The notes below the pieces were generated by a model. That model did no database searches. It saw only the letters and a list, made by a program, of their open reading frames with translations, and was not told the origin of the DNA. 64,000 nucleotides of DNA, from positions 124,001 to 188,000 of the forward strand of contig CALUGW010000001.1 in assembly GCA_944320305.1 (NCBI GenBank), read 5' to 3'. Shown here one piece after another: positions 26,046 through 34,977 of the stretch. The DNA comes from an uncultured Prevotella sp. (GTDB lineage: Bacteria; Bacteroidota; Bacteroidia; Bacteroidales; Bacteroidaceae). Made by a program: the position numbers and the translations under genes. How positions within the stretch are numbered: position 1 is the stretch's first letter; each line of letters opens with the position of its first letter.

Positions 26046-26831
26046 CTATTCTTTTGACAGTTCTTCGACAACATTTTCCTCGATTACATACTTGCTGAGT
26101 TTGTTGTCGAGTTCCAGCATGCCTTCGGCCACAAAGGCTGCAACACGTTTGGCGCCTTTTTCCATCATGTGTGTGTCGTCTGCAATGCCATCAGGCTTGA
26201 ATGGGTCGATGCCGGGGCCTAAGTGCCGATAGTATGGTACCGACGCCTTGTCACCGATGGTAATGACAAAGTCTCTCGTCTTTTGGTGGCAATCGATAAG
26301 CGGCACGTCCATCTCTTTGGCAAGTTTGCGCATAATGCCCGGGTAGCCTTTCAGGCGGTCGTCAACCAGTATGCCGTTTCTGAATGTGCGCTGCACCATC
26401 GGTGTCAGCAATACGGGTATGCCCCCTTTCGCTCTGACTTCGTTTATCATGCGTGTCAGGTTGGCCTTGTAGTCGGCATAAGAGGCGTGGCGCTCTGGCT
26501 TCTTCGAAGCGTCGTTATGTCCGAATTGGATGAACACATAGTCTCCTTTCTTCACATCGGCAATCAGTTTGTCCCAAATTCCGTCGGCAATGAAACTCTT
26601 CGTGCTTCGTCCTCCGCGGGAGCGTATATCCATTTTCACATCGTCTGTTAAGTACAAAGGGAGCATTTGTGCCCATCCGCGTATATAGCCTTTTTTCTCT
26701 TGGGTGGCATATTCGCTGGTGGAATCGCCCGCCATGAAAATGGTATGCTGGGTTTGGCATGATGTGGCGCACAGCAAGGCTGTTGCAAAAAATACGCCCG
26801 ATAATATCTTTTGTGGCAAACTGTTGGTCAT
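26046..26831 (-). CDS. SGNH/GDSL esterase, rhamnogalacturonan acetylesterase-like
   Basis: 261 residues, probably a lipoprotein (LLCATSC, Cys25). The SGNH blocks are in order: MAGDST with the nucleophile Ser, RGGRS with Gly, FGHND with Asn, and DDTHM with the Asp-His pair. The arrangement and spacing match the RGAE/YxiM group that removes acetyl groups from pectin-derived or other acetylated polysaccharides. A short linker and RTFRNGILVDDRLKGYP support that group. It lies just upstream of the exopolysaccharide genes, so it may act on an acetylated self-made polysaccharide instead of a dietary one, but it has its own promoter. Confidence 0.88.
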   Translation of the reverse strand: MTNSLPQKILSGVFFATALLCATSCQTQHTIFMAGDSTSEYATQEKKGYIRGWAQMLPLYLTDDVKMDIRSRGGRSTKSFIADGIWDKLIADVKKGDYVFIQFGHNDASKKPERHASYADYKANLTRMINEVRAKGGIPVLLTPMVQRTFRNGILVDDRLKGYPGIMRKLAKEMDVPLIDCHQKTRDFVITIGDKASVPYYRHLGPGIDPFKPDGIADDTHMMEKGAKRVAAFVAEGMLELDNKLSKYVIEENVVEELSKE

Positions 26832-26856
26832 GGATTCTTGTTTTTTTATTTTTCCG

Positions 26857-26864
26857 CAAAGATA
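26857..26864 (-). promoter_or_regulatory. -7 promoter box of the esterase gene
   Basis: Minus strand TATCTTTG, full match to TAnnTTTG, 25 bases before the ATG. Confidence 0.6.
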
Positions 26865-27013
26865 CGCAATCTGTGCGGATTACAATAATGTTTTCCTCTC
26901 TTTTTGGCTTTTCGGTTGTAGCAGGCTGTGGTGGGTGGGGAAGATTAACTGTGAGCGGGGGCAGCGGAGCAGGTTTCAGGATAAGCAATTCCTTTTGCTT
27001 GTACAAATATTTG

Positions 27014-27312
27014 CAATTGTTAAATATCCGGGCTTCCACTGCCCTCATTTTCGGCGAATTTGAAAATAAAAACACTTTTGTCGGAAATACGCGCAATATG
27101 AGTGTGCAATCGTAACCGGTTGGGCCAGTTTGACTTATCAGTCCAATTAGGTCGGTTGTGCAATAAAACCAGCCGCAGAAACGGCCTGTTTTAGCTTCAA
27201 AACAGCCTTTTTTGCTCTCTGAAAATGGCCATTTTGCATTGCGAAACAGCCCATATCGCATCGCAATATAGCCTATATTGCGATGCGATATGGGCTATAT
27301 TGCGAAATCGCG
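27014..27312 (+). repeat. Intergenic 22-base-period repeat, copy B
   Basis: The leader 27048-27200 matches copy A at 13542-13690. Then come units with an exact 22-base period: 27225-27246, 27247-27268, 27269-27290 and 27291-27312. Each begins with two bases then GCC or GGC and has an ATATTGCG or ATTTTGC core. The unit before these shares TTTTGCTCTCTGAAAA with copy C at 51 kb. Confidence 0.75.
27248..27296. repeat. 49-base perfect palindrome
   Basis: Arms 27248-27271 and 27273-27296 are exact inverted copies of 24 bases (AGCCCATATCGCATCG...) around a single base. It arises from two adjacent 22-base units in opposite sense. Confidence 0.9.
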
Positions 27313-27565
27313 GCGCTTTTGGGGCGGACTAATGGGGCAAAAACAGCCTGACAACATCTGTTTTGATGAAATCAGAAGTGTTAAAATTCGCGTTTGCCGC
27401 CGCCCTTTTGTGCGCAGAAACGGCCATTCCGCACAGCACTTAGTGTCAGTGTACGGCCATCCTGGCTTTCCGTGCGGACGGCATGGTGGCACGTGGAGCG
27501 GTCAATTAATCACACCGGGCGGACAAAAAAACAGGCGCCCGGACACGGAATATGAATTAATTTAG

Positions 27566-27573
27566 TATCTTTG
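27566..27573 (+). promoter_or_regulatory. -7 promoter box of glnS
   Basis: TATCTTTG, full match, 41 bases before the ATG. It should drive glnS and the genes behind it. Confidence 0.6.
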
Positions 27574-27614
27574 CAAACAAGTTTTGGTAATCAAAAACAA
27601 GAAACAACAAAAAC

Positions 27615-29333
27615 ATGATGGCAGAAAACAGCGTTACAGACAACGGAGAGAAAAAAAGCTTGAGTTTCGTTGAACAGATGGTTGAAGGCGACCTTGCCGA
27701 GGGAAAGAACGGCGGCCGCATACAGACACGGTTCCCGCCGGAGCCCAATGGCTATATCCACATCGGTCACGCTAAGGCCATCTGCATGGACTTCGGCGTG
27801 GCCGAACGCCACGGCGGAGTGTGCAACCTGCGCTTTGACGACACAAACCCTTCGAAGGAAGACACCGAGTATGTCGATTCGATTCTGAACGACATCGAGT
27901 GGCTCGGGTTCAAGTGGGGTAAAGTGTTCTACGCCTCGGACTATTTCCAGCAGCTGTGGGACTTTGCGGTGTGGATGATCAAGAAAGGGCTTGCGTATAT
28001 CGACGAGCAGACATCGGAGCAGATAGCCGCGCAGAAAGGCACGCCCACCACGCCGGGGCAGGCCAGCCCCTACCGCGACAGACCTGTTGAGGAAAGCCTC
28101 GCTCTGTTCAACAAGATGAACACGCCGGAGGCAGTGGAAGGCTCGATGGTGCTCAGGGCGAAGCTCGACATGGCCAATCCGAATATGCACTTCCGCGACC
28201 CGGTCATCTACCGCATCATACAGACGCCGCACCACCGCACAGGCACAGCGTGGCACGCATACCCGATGTACGACTTCGCGCACGGACAGAGCGACTATTT
28301 CGAGGGCGTGACCCACTCGCTCTGCACGCTTGAGTTTGTGCCTCACCGCCCGCTGTACGACAAATTCATAGACCTGCTGAGGGAATATGAGCGCGAGAGC
28401 GGCCGCGACGACGACTACCGCCCGCGGCAGATAGAGTTCAACCGGCTCAACATCACCTACACCGTGATGAGCAAGCGCAAGCTGCACACGCTCGTCGACG
28501 AGCACCTTGTGAACGGGTGGGACGACCCGCGCATGCCCACTGTGTGCGGCATGAGGCGCCGCGGCTACTCGGCGCAGAGCATCCGCGACTTCATCGACTC
28601 CATCGGCTACACAAAGTTTGACGCGCTGAACGACTACGCGCTGCTTGAGGCTGCCGTGCGCAACGACCTGAACAAGCGCGCCTGCCGCGTGTCGGCAGTG
28701 CTCGACCCGGTGAAACTTGTTATAACAAACTATCCGGAGGGCACGACCGAGATGATGGAAGCTGTCAACAATCCTGAAAACGAGGCCGACGGCACTCACG
28801 CTATAGCTTTCTCGCGCGAGCTGTGGATAGAGCGCGACGACTTTATGGAGGAAGCCCCGAAGAAGTTCTTCCGCCTGACTCCGGGCAAGGAGGTGCGCCT
28901 GAAAAACGCTTATATAATAAAATGTACAGGCTGCAAGAAAGGCGCCGATGGCAGAGTGGAGGAAATCTACGCCGAATATGACCCTGAGAGCAAGACCGGA
29001 ATGGAGGGCGCCAACCGCAAGGTGAAAGGCACTCTGCACTGGGTGAGCGCCGCCCACTGTCTGAAAGCGGAGGTGAGGCTCTACGACAGACTGTTCAGCG
29101 TGGAGAATCCTTCTGCCGACGAGCGCGACTTCCACGAGCTTCTGAATCCGGATTCTCTCAAAGTGCTGCAGAACTGCTATGTGGAAGAGTATCTCAAAGA
29201 CAAGAGGCCGGGAGACTTCCTGCAGTTCCAGCGTATCGGTTACTTCATGCCCGACCCCGACAGCACGGACTGCAAGCTCGTCTTCAACCGCACCGTCGGA
29301 CTAAAGGACACATGGGCCAAGATCAACAAGTAA
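27615..29333 (+). CDS. glnS: Glutaminyl-tRNA synthetase
   Basis: 572 residues, class I synthetase of the GlnRS subfamily, charging tRNA-Gln. HIGH is in PPEPNGYIHIGHAKA, the KMSKS loop is VMSKRKL, and FDDTNPSKED is the GlnRS/GluRS block. GlnRS-type rather than GluRS is supported by the long C-terminal anticodon-binding beta barrels (about 340-572). Two adjacent ATGs (27615, 27618) are possible starts. The stop overlaps the next gene (TAATG), so the downstream TPR gene is translationally coupled. Codon use here is richer in GC than in the 38-43 kb operon. Confidence 0.97.
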   Translation: MMAENSVTDNGEKKSLSFVEQMVEGDLAEGKNGGRIQTRFPPEPNGYIHIGHAKAICMDFGVAERHGGVCNLRFDDTNPSKEDTEYVDSILNDIEWLGFKWGKVFYASDYFQQLWDFAVWMIKKGLAYIDEQTSEQIAAQKGTPTTPGQASPYRDRPVEESLALFNKMNTPEAVEGSMVLRAKLDMANPNMHFRDPVIYRIIQTPHHRTGTAWHAYPMYDFAHGQSDYFEGVTHSLCTLEFVPHRPLYDKFIDLLREYERESGRDDDYRPRQIEFNRLNITYTVMSKRKLHTLVDEHLVNGWDDPRMPTVCGMRRRGYSAQSIRDFIDSIGYTKFDALNDYALLEAAVRNDLNKRACRVSAVLDPVKLVITNYPEGTTEMMEAVNNPENEADGTHAIAFSRELWIERDDFMEEAPKKFFRLTPGKEVRLKNAYIIKCTGCKKGADGRVEEIYAEYDPESKTGMEGANRKVKGTLHWVSAAHCLKAEVRLYDRLFSVENPSADERDFHELLNPDSLKVLQNCYVEEYLKDKRPGDFLQFQRIGYFMPDPDSTDCKLVFNRTVGLKDTWAKINK

Positions 29334-30769
29334 TGCAGACAGACGACGAATATTTCGACAGTACAGAGTTCAGAGACATTCTGGCAGCCTACGAGGAGTC
29401 AGTTAGCTCTGGGGCGCCCATATTTCTTGATACGGACGACCTGATAGACATTGCCGACTACTACACGTTTTACGGTTACAAGGACAAGGCCGCAGCCGCC
29501 GTTGACGCGGCCCTTGACCTTGCGCCGGGGGCTGTTCTGCCTTTGGTCTACAAGGCACGCGAGGCACTGACCGCAGGCGACGTTGAGGCCGCCAGGCGTT
29601 ATTCGTCTGAGATAAACGACAAGGAAGACCCCGACTACAAGTTTCTGCAGGCGGAGATAATGGTGGCCTGTGACTTGATAGACAAGGCGGACCGCTATCT
29701 GGACTTGCTGTTTGAAGACACCGAGGAGGAGGAAAAGGAGAACTTCAAGTACGACACGGCCAATATGTATCTTGAATACGGTGTCTATGACAAGGCTCTT
29801 GAGTGGATTGAGCGGTGCGAGGATTTCATGGATTGCGATGTCATGGACATCAGGGGGAGGTCGCTTCTCGGGCTTGAGCGCTACGACGATTGCGTCAGCA
29901 CGTACAACACGCTGCTCGACTACAATCCACGGTCTGTAAGATATTGGGCCACCCTGGCCAACGCGCAGTTTATGAAAGAGGATTACAGCGAGGCTCTGTC
30001 GAGCAGCGAGTTCGCTCTGGCCCTCGACCCTAAAGACGCCGGCTGCATGATGATAAAGGCCAACAGCCTGTGCCGGCTGGGCAATTTCGAGACCGCGCTT
30101 GAGTTCTACCGCCGCTACAACAAGGCCATGCCCAACGATGCCTGTGGCGAGCTGAACATGGGGAAGTGCCTCATGCAGATGGAGCGGTATGAGGAAGCGC
30201 TGGCGCATTTGCGTAGAGCGGCCGTGCTGGGTGACAGCACTGACGAGAGCCTCATGTCTGACACCTTTGAGACACTGGCTTTCGCATACAGTGCGCTGGG
30301 CGACCCTGACAGTGCCGTGAGGTATATAGACAAGGCTTTCGATGCAGAAGGCAATCCGGACAATCCGGAGCTGTTCGTCATGCGGGGCCACATCTTGCTT
30401 GAAAACGGCCGCCATGGAGAGGCGAGGTCGATGTTCCGCCATGCCGCAATAAAGTCGGGCTACTCTCCGAAAGTTATTCTGCGCATCATCGTGTCGCTGC
30501 TTGACAACGGCTACACGAAGCGCGCCTACATAATGTTCAAGCTGTTTTTCAAGTATGCTGGCAGCGGCTTCAGCGACGCTTATTCCTACATGGCGCTGTG
30601 CTGCTGGCAGCTGAAGAAGGGCAGGGAGTTTCTGAAATATCTGCGGAAAGCCGTAGGGCACAATCCGCAGGAGGCAAAATCGGTGCTTGGGGGAATCATT
30701 CCGGCGGACATGACGGCGGAAGAGTTCCTTAAAGACATAACAGACAAACTTAACATAGAACGGAAGTGA
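29333..30769 (+). CDS. Tetratricopeptide repeat protein
   Basis: 478 residues with no signal peptide, so probably cytoplasmic. The start at 29333 makes a TAATG overlap with the glnS stop; an upstream frame start at 29312 is less likely. From about residue 35 to the end it is made of TPR helices, with typical A-x(2)-LG-x-Y and DP patterns such as ALALDPKDAGCMMIKANSLC and GELNMGKCLMQMERYEEALA. There is an acidic N terminus and an acidic patch near 130 (EDTEEEEKENF). It is a binding scaffold whose partner cannot be told. Co-transcribed with glnS and the DedA gene (GTGA overlap). Confidence 0.85.
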   Translation: MQTDDEYFDSTEFRDILAAYEESVSSGAPIFLDTDDLIDIADYYTFYGYKDKAAAAVDAALDLAPGAVLPLVYKAREALTAGDVEAARRYSSEINDKEDPDYKFLQAEIMVACDLIDKADRYLDLLFEDTEEEEKENFKYDTANMYLEYGVYDKALEWIERCEDFMDCDVMDIRGRSLLGLERYDDCVSTYNTLLDYNPRSVRYWATLANAQFMKEDYSEALSSSEFALALDPKDAGCMMIKANSLCRLGNFETALEFYRRYNKAMPNDACGELNMGKCLMQMERYEEALAHLRRAAVLGDSTDESLMSDTFETLAFAYSALGDPDSAVRYIDKAFDAEGNPDNPELFVMRGHILLENGRHGEARSMFRHAAIKSGYSPKVILRIIVSLLDNGYTKRAYIMFKLFFKYAGSGFSDAYSYMALCCWQLKKGREFLKYLRKAVGHNPQEAKSVLGGIIPADMTAEEFLKDITDKLNIERK

Positions 30770-31467
30770 ATTTTTTGTCTTCGCTGCTGGGCAACCTGAA
30801 CTATGGCACGATATTCCTTCTGATGCTTCTTGAGAGCACCGTCGTTCCGATTCCTTCCGAGCTGGTGGTGGCTCCAGCGGCCTATCATGCGGCAGGAGGG
30901 CATCTTGACATTGTGCTGATAATCGTTGCGGCGACGGTTGGGGCGGACATCGGCGCGTCGGTGAACTACGCCGCCGGCTACTATCTCGGCCGCCCGCTGA
31001 TATACAGGTTTGCCGACAGCCGGTGGGGGAGTATGTGCTTTCTGAACCGCGGGAAAGTGGAGAGGAGCGAGAAATTCTTCTACGACCACGGCGTGACGGC
31101 GACAATAACCGGCCGCCTTGTGCCCGGCATACGGCATCTGATATCAATTCCGGCCGGGCTGTCGCGAATGCGCTACTGGAAGTTCCTGCTCTTCACAACG
31201 CTGGGAGCCGGATGCTGGCACTGCATCCTTGCCGGCCTGGGCTGGTATCTTCATTCTGTGGTGCCGGCCGACCGGCTCAACGACAAGATTCTGGAATATG
31301 CCGACCACATTAAGGTGGTGATTGCCGGCGCGGTGGCTGTGGCGCTGTTTTACTGGTGCGTGAAGAGCGTTGTGAGGCGCCGCCGCAGTCAGCGGGGCTG
31401 GCGGGAAGGCCGGTGCGGCCTTTCAGAGCACAGTGACATGACAAATAATAAATTAAAAACGAAATAA
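30766..31467 (+). CDS. DedA family membrane protein
   Basis: 233 residues. It starts at the GTG at 30766, which overlaps the previous stop. VTTG-type DedA motifs are visible: LLESTVVPIPSELVVAPAAY, then GADIGASVNYAAGYYLGRPL, F-x-R-x(2)-PGIRHLISIPAGLSRM and helices to about 215. DedA proteins are inner-membrane transporters; some recycle undecaprenyl phosphate or phospholipid, which would suit its place next to nucleotide-sugar genes, but that is inference. The last 35 residues are basic and probably cytoplasmic. Confidence 0.9.
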   Translation: MNFLSSLLGNLNYGTIFLLMLLESTVVPIPSELVVAPAAYHAAGGHLDIVLIIVAATVGADIGASVNYAAGYYLGRPLIYRFADSRWGSMCFLNRGKVERSEKFFYDHGVTATITGRLVPGIRHLISIPAGLSRMRYWKFLLFTTLGAGCWHCILAGLGWYLHSVVPADRLNDKILEYADHIKVVIAGAVAVALFYWCVKSVVRRRRSQRGWREGRCGLSEHSDMTNNKLKTK

Positions 31468-31470
31468 CGT

Positions 31471-32541
31471 ATGGCAGAGAGAAACAACCATTTGGTAATC
31501 ATGGCCGGTGGAGTGGGCAGCCGCTTCTGGCCCATGAGCACGGAAGAATATCCCAAGCAGTTTATCGATGTGCTCGGTGTCGGCAAGTCTTTGCTGCAGC
31601 TCACAAGGGAAAGGTTCTGCGGAATATGCCCCTCTGATAACGTTTGGGTCGTGACTAACAAACGCTATGCTCCGATTGTCAGGGAACAGTTGCCGGATGT
31701 TCCTGTCGGCAACATCCTTTGCGAGCCGTGCCGACGCAATACGGCTCCTTGTATTGCCTATGTCAGTTGGAAGATAAAGTCGAAGGACCCGAAGGCAAAC
31801 ATAGTGGTTTCACCCAGCGACCATATTGTTACAAACACCACGGAGTTCGGACGTGTGATAAGAAAGTGTCTTGAGTTCACAAGCGAGACAGACTCCATCG
31901 TCACTCTGGGAATAAAGCCCACACGGCCTGAGACGGGTTACGGATACATTCAGGCGGACCTGTCTTCAAGCTCTCTGAGGAACAAGGAGATTTTCCGTGT
32001 GGACTCGTTCAAGGAAAAACCCGATCTTGACACTGCCAGGCAGTACATCCAGAAGAAGAACTACTTCTGGAACTCTGGCCTGTTTCTTTGGAACATCAGC
32101 ACGATAACAAACGCTTTCCGCATTTACCAGCCGTCGATGGCCAAGACTTTCGAGAGCCTGTTGCCTGTTTATGGAACGGACAATGAGCAGGAGGCCATAG
32201 ACAAGTGCTTCCCGGAATGCGACAACATTTCCGTTGACTACGCTATCATGGAAAAGGCTGAGGAAATCTTTGTCTGTCCGGCTGATTTCGGCTGGAGTGA
32301 CCTCGGCACATGGGGCTCGCTTATGGAGCACACCAAAAAAGACCTTTATGGCAACAGCTGTATCGGCAATGACATAAGTCTGTTTGAGACCCACAACTGC
32401 ATGATTCACACATCGCAAGAGAAGAAAGTTGTCATACAGGGGCTTGACGGCTATATTGTTGTTGAGAAAGACGGCACGCTGCTGATTTGCAAACTGTCTG
32501 AAGAGCAGCGCATCAAGCAGTTTTCTGGAAGTGAGAAATAA
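31471..32541 (+). CDS. manC: Mannose-1-phosphate guanylyltransferase
   Basis: 356 residues. Makes GDP-mannose from GTP and mannose 1-phosphate. The nucleotidyltransferase signature is MAGGVGSRFWPMSTEEYPKQF; PSDHIV, ETGYGYI, FKEKPD and NSGLFLWN follow in the family order, and FGWSDLGTWGSL ends the catalytic domain. There is no fused phosphomannose isomerase domain, unlike E. coli ManC/AlgA. It begins 3 bases after the DedA stop and is followed 30 bases later by gmd, which uses its product. Confidence 0.96.
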   Translation: MAERNNHLVIMAGGVGSRFWPMSTEEYPKQFIDVLGVGKSLLQLTRERFCGICPSDNVWVVTNKRYAPIVREQLPDVPVGNILCEPCRRNTAPCIAYVSWKIKSKDPKANIVVSPSDHIVTNTTEFGRVIRKCLEFTSETDSIVTLGIKPTRPETGYGYIQADLSSSSLRNKEIFRVDSFKEKPDLDTARQYIQKKNYFWNSGLFLWNISTITNAFRIYQPSMAKTFESLLPVYGTDNEQEAIDKCFPECDNISVDYAIMEKAEEIFVCPADFGWSDLGTWGSLMEHTKKDLYGNSCIGNDISLFETHNCMIHTSQEKKVVIQGLDGYIVVEKDGTLLICKLSEEQRIKQFSGSEK

Positions 32542-32571
32542 GGAACGTTTAAAATCAAATTTAGAATTGCA

Positions 32572-33657
32572 ATGGAAAAGAAAATAGCACTGATCACCGG
32601 AATAACGGGCCAGGACGGTTCGTATCTGGCGGAGTTTCTTATAGAGAAAGGTTATGAGGTCCACGGCTTGCTGCGCCGTTCGTCCTCGTTCAACACCGGG
32701 CGCATAGAGCATCTGTATCTCGACGAGTGGGTGCGCGACATGAAGAAGGCGCGGCTGGTCAATCTCCATTGGGCCGACATGACAGACTCTTCATCGCTGA
32801 TCCGCATTATCGGAGAGACAAAACCGACGGAAATCTACAATCTGGCGGCGCAAAGCCACGTCAAAGTGTCGTTTGACGTGCCTGAATATACGGCAGACGT
32901 CGATGCTGTGGGCACGCTGCGGTTGCTTGAGGCAGTGCGCATTTGCGGTCTGGACAAGACTTGCCGCATTTATCAGGCGTCCACGTCAGAGCTGTTCGGC
33001 AAAGTGCAGGAGGTGCCTCAGCGGGAGACCACACCGTTCTATCCCCGCTCGCCGTATTCAGTGGCCAAGCTGTATGCTTTCTGGATTATGAAGAATTACC
33101 GTGAGTCTTACGGAATGTATTGCTGCAACGGAATCCTCTTCAATCATGAGAGTGAGCGCAGGGGAGAGAATTTCGTTACGCGCAAGATAACTCTTGCCGC
33201 CGCGCGCATAGCCCAGGGATATCAGGACAAGCTGTATCTGGGAAACCTTAACTCGTTGCGCGACTGGGGCTATGCGAAGGATTATGTCGAGTGTATGTGG
33301 CTTATACTGCAACAGCCGGAGCCGGAGGACTTTGTGATAGCAACCGGAGAGTATCACACCGTGCGTGAGTTTGCCACACTTGCATTCAAGGAGGTTGGAA
33401 TAGAGCTTGAATGGCATGGAGAGGGACTCGATGAAAAAGGCATAGACAAGTCCACCGGCAAAGTGCTTGTGGAGGTCGATCCGAAATATTTCCGCCCGGC
33501 AGAGGTGGACCAGTTGCTCGGCGATCCGTCGAAGGCAAAAAATGTTTTGGGCTGGAATCCGCGCAAGACAAGTTTTGAGCAGCTGGTGAAACTCATGGTC
33601 AAGCATGACATTACCTTTGTGAAGAAGCTCTTCTTGAAAGCCCAAGTGGCAGAATAG
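32572..33657 (+). CDS. gmd: GDP-mannose 4,6-dehydratase
   Basis: 361 residues, extended short-chain dehydrogenase. Converts GDP-mannose to GDP-4-dehydro-6-deoxy-mannose. NADP-binding [20 protein letters not shown], the catalytic ASTSELFG with Thr/Ser and the [10 protein letters not shown] Tyr-Lys pair are present; [18 protein letters not shown] is typical of Gmd. It sits directly behind manC and ahead of fcl, although a terminator follows, so fcl may be transcribed separately. Confidence 0.97.
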   Translation: MEKKIALITGITGQDGSYLAEFLIEKGYEVHGLLRRSSSFNTGRIEHLYLDEWVRDMKKARLVNLHWADMTDSSSLIRIIGETKPTEIYNLAAQSHVKVSFDVPEYTADVDAVGTLRLLEAVRICGLDKTCRIYQASTSELFGKVQEVPQRETTPFYPRSPYSVAKLYAFWIMKNYRESYGMYCCNGILFNHESERRGENFVTRKITLAAARIAQGYQDKLYLGNLNSLRDWGYAKDYVECMWLILQQPEPEDFVIATGEYHTVREFATLAFKEVGIELEWHGEGLDEKGIDKSTGKVLVEVDPKYFRPAEVDQLLGDPSKAKNVLGWNPRKTSFEQLVKLMVKHDITFVKKLFLKAQVAE

Positions 33658-33673
33658 GGAAAACAGACACAGG

Positions 33674-33705
33674 ACCGCAGGTTTCATACCAAGCCTGCGG
33701 TTTTG
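33674..33705 (+). terminator. Intrinsic terminator after gmd
   Basis: Perfect 8-bp stem ACCGCAGG (33674-33681 with 33694-33701), 12-base loop, then TTTTG. It ends the glnS-gmd chain. Confidence 0.75.
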
Positions 33706-33777
33706 ACATTCAGAGGGCGCAGACGGCGGGTTTGCCTGACGCTTTTCGTACGGAAACTTACGTTAGCTGCCTGATTA

Positions 33778-34974
33778 ATGCAAACAAACATAAAAGACAT
33801 GGCTTTAGATAAACAATCGAAAATATACGTGGCTGGTCATCACGGGCTCGTGGGATCGGCCATCTGGAAAAATCTTGAGGGTAGGGGATATCGCAATCTT
33901 GTCGGGCGGACGCACAGTGAATTAGACCTGACAGACCAGCTGGCGGTAAGAAAATTCTTTGACGAAGAGCGTCCGGACGCGGTGGTGCTGGCCGCGGCTT
34001 TTGTCGGAGGCATTATGGCCAACTCGCTTTACCGGGCCGACTTCATAATGCAGAATATGAAAATACAGTGCAATGTGCTCAGTGAGTCATACGCTCATGG
34101 GGTGAAAAAGCTGCTGTTTCTCGGCTCGACGTGCATTTATCCGAAGAATGCTCCGCAGCCAATGCGTGAGGACGCATTGCTGACTTCGCCCCTTGAATAT
34201 ACCAACGAGGAGTATGCAATAGCAAAAATTGCAGGCCTGAAGATGTGCGAGAGCTACAATCTGCAGTATGGCACAAACTATATTGCCGTGATGCCAACGA
34301 ATCTTTACGGGCCAAATGACAACTTCCATCTTGAGAACAGCCACGTGATGCCGGCCATGATGCGTAAGATTTACCTGGCAAAGCTGATTCACGATGGCAA
34401 TTGGCAGGCGATAAGCCGCGACATGAGCAAGCGTCCGGTAGAAGGGGTGAATGGTGACCGCACACAAGATGAAATACTTGATGTGCTTGCGAAATACGGC
34501 ATAAGCGACAACAAGGTGGTGCTGTGGGGAACGGGCAAGCCCCTGCGCGAGTTCTTGTGGAGCGAGGATATGGCGGACGCCAGCGTCCATGTGCTGCTCA
34601 ATGTTGATTTTAAAGACATCATCGGAATCGAAAAATATTCGTCGGTATTCTATGGTGCCGCCACAGACGGGGCTGTTGACAGAGACAACAGCTGCGGGCG
34701 TGGCGGAGCGATCCCGTCGCTCGGCGAGATTCGCAATTGCCACATAAATGTAGGAACAGGCAAGGAACTGACCATTCGAGAGCTTGCCTCACTTGTTGCC
34801 AAGGCTGTAGGCTTTGGCGGAACAATTGTGTTTGACTCGTCAAAGCCAGACGGCACACCGCGCAAACTTATTGACGTCAGCAAGCTGCATTCTCTCGGAT
34901 GGACACATAAGGTGGAAATCGACGAGGGGGTTAAACTGCTTTTCGATTGGTATAAAGAAAGTATCGCAAAATAA
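33778..34974 (+). CDS. fcl: GDP-L-fucose synthase, long Bacteroidales form
   Basis: 398 residues. Epimerises and reduces the Gmd product to GDP-L-fucose. NADP motif is [13 protein letters not shown], catalytic Ser in [10 protein letters not shown] and the [10 protein letters not shown] Tyr-Lys pair. It is about 75 residues longer than E. coli WcaG (321); the extra residues lie mainly between the substrate-binding loop ([18 protein letters not shown]) and the C-terminal region ([14 protein letters not shown]). A second Met at 33799 ([11 protein letters not shown]) is an equally possible start. The nspC gene follows after 3 bases. With manC and gmd it gives a complete route from mannose 1-phosphate to GDP-fucose, for capsule or protein fucosylation. 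Confidence 0.95.
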   Translation: MQTNIKDMALDKQSKIYVAGHHGLVGSAIWKNLEGRGYRNLVGRTHSELDLTDQLAVRKFFDEERPDAVVLAAAFVGGIMANSLYRADFIMQNMKIQCNVLSESYAHGVKKLLFLGSTCIYPKNAPQPMREDALLTSPLEYTNEEYAIAKIAGLKMCESYNLQYGTNYIAVMPTNLYGPNDNFHLENSHVMPAMMRKIYLAKLIHDGNWQAISRDMSKRPVEGVNGDRTQDEILDVLAKYGISDNKVVLWGTGKPLREFLWSEDMADASVHVLLNVDFKDIIGIEKYSSVFYGAATDGAVDRDNSCGRGGAIPSLGEIRNCHINVGTGKELTIRELASLVAKAVGFGGTIVFDSSKPDGTPRKLIDVSKLHSLGWTHKVEIDEGVKLLFDWYKESIAK

Positions 34975-34977
34975 AAT

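Larger units (their letters stand above)
26832..27614. other. Gene-free region between the esterase and glnS
   Basis: 783 bases with no credible gene. It holds the esterase promoter at 26857, copy B of the 22-base-period repeat with a long perfect palindrome (27014-27312), and the glnS promoter at 27566. The 250 bases after the repeat show nothing I recognise. Confidence 0.7.

Noticed and set aside
27225-27312. Possible CRISPR array
   Set aside because: The period is 22 bases with no distinct identical repeats and unique spacers, units drift, some are inverted, and no cas genes are in the window.
27591-29135. 514-codon open frame on the minus strand opposite glnS
   Set aside because: It is antisense to a certain gene, has no recognisable domain, and is explained by the third-position bias of GC-rich codons in glnS.
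29399-31147. 582-codon minus-strand frame opposite the TPR and DedA genes
   Set aside because: It spans two genes with overlapping, coupled starts on the other strand; composition is Arg/Val-rich and low in information, typical of a shadow frame.
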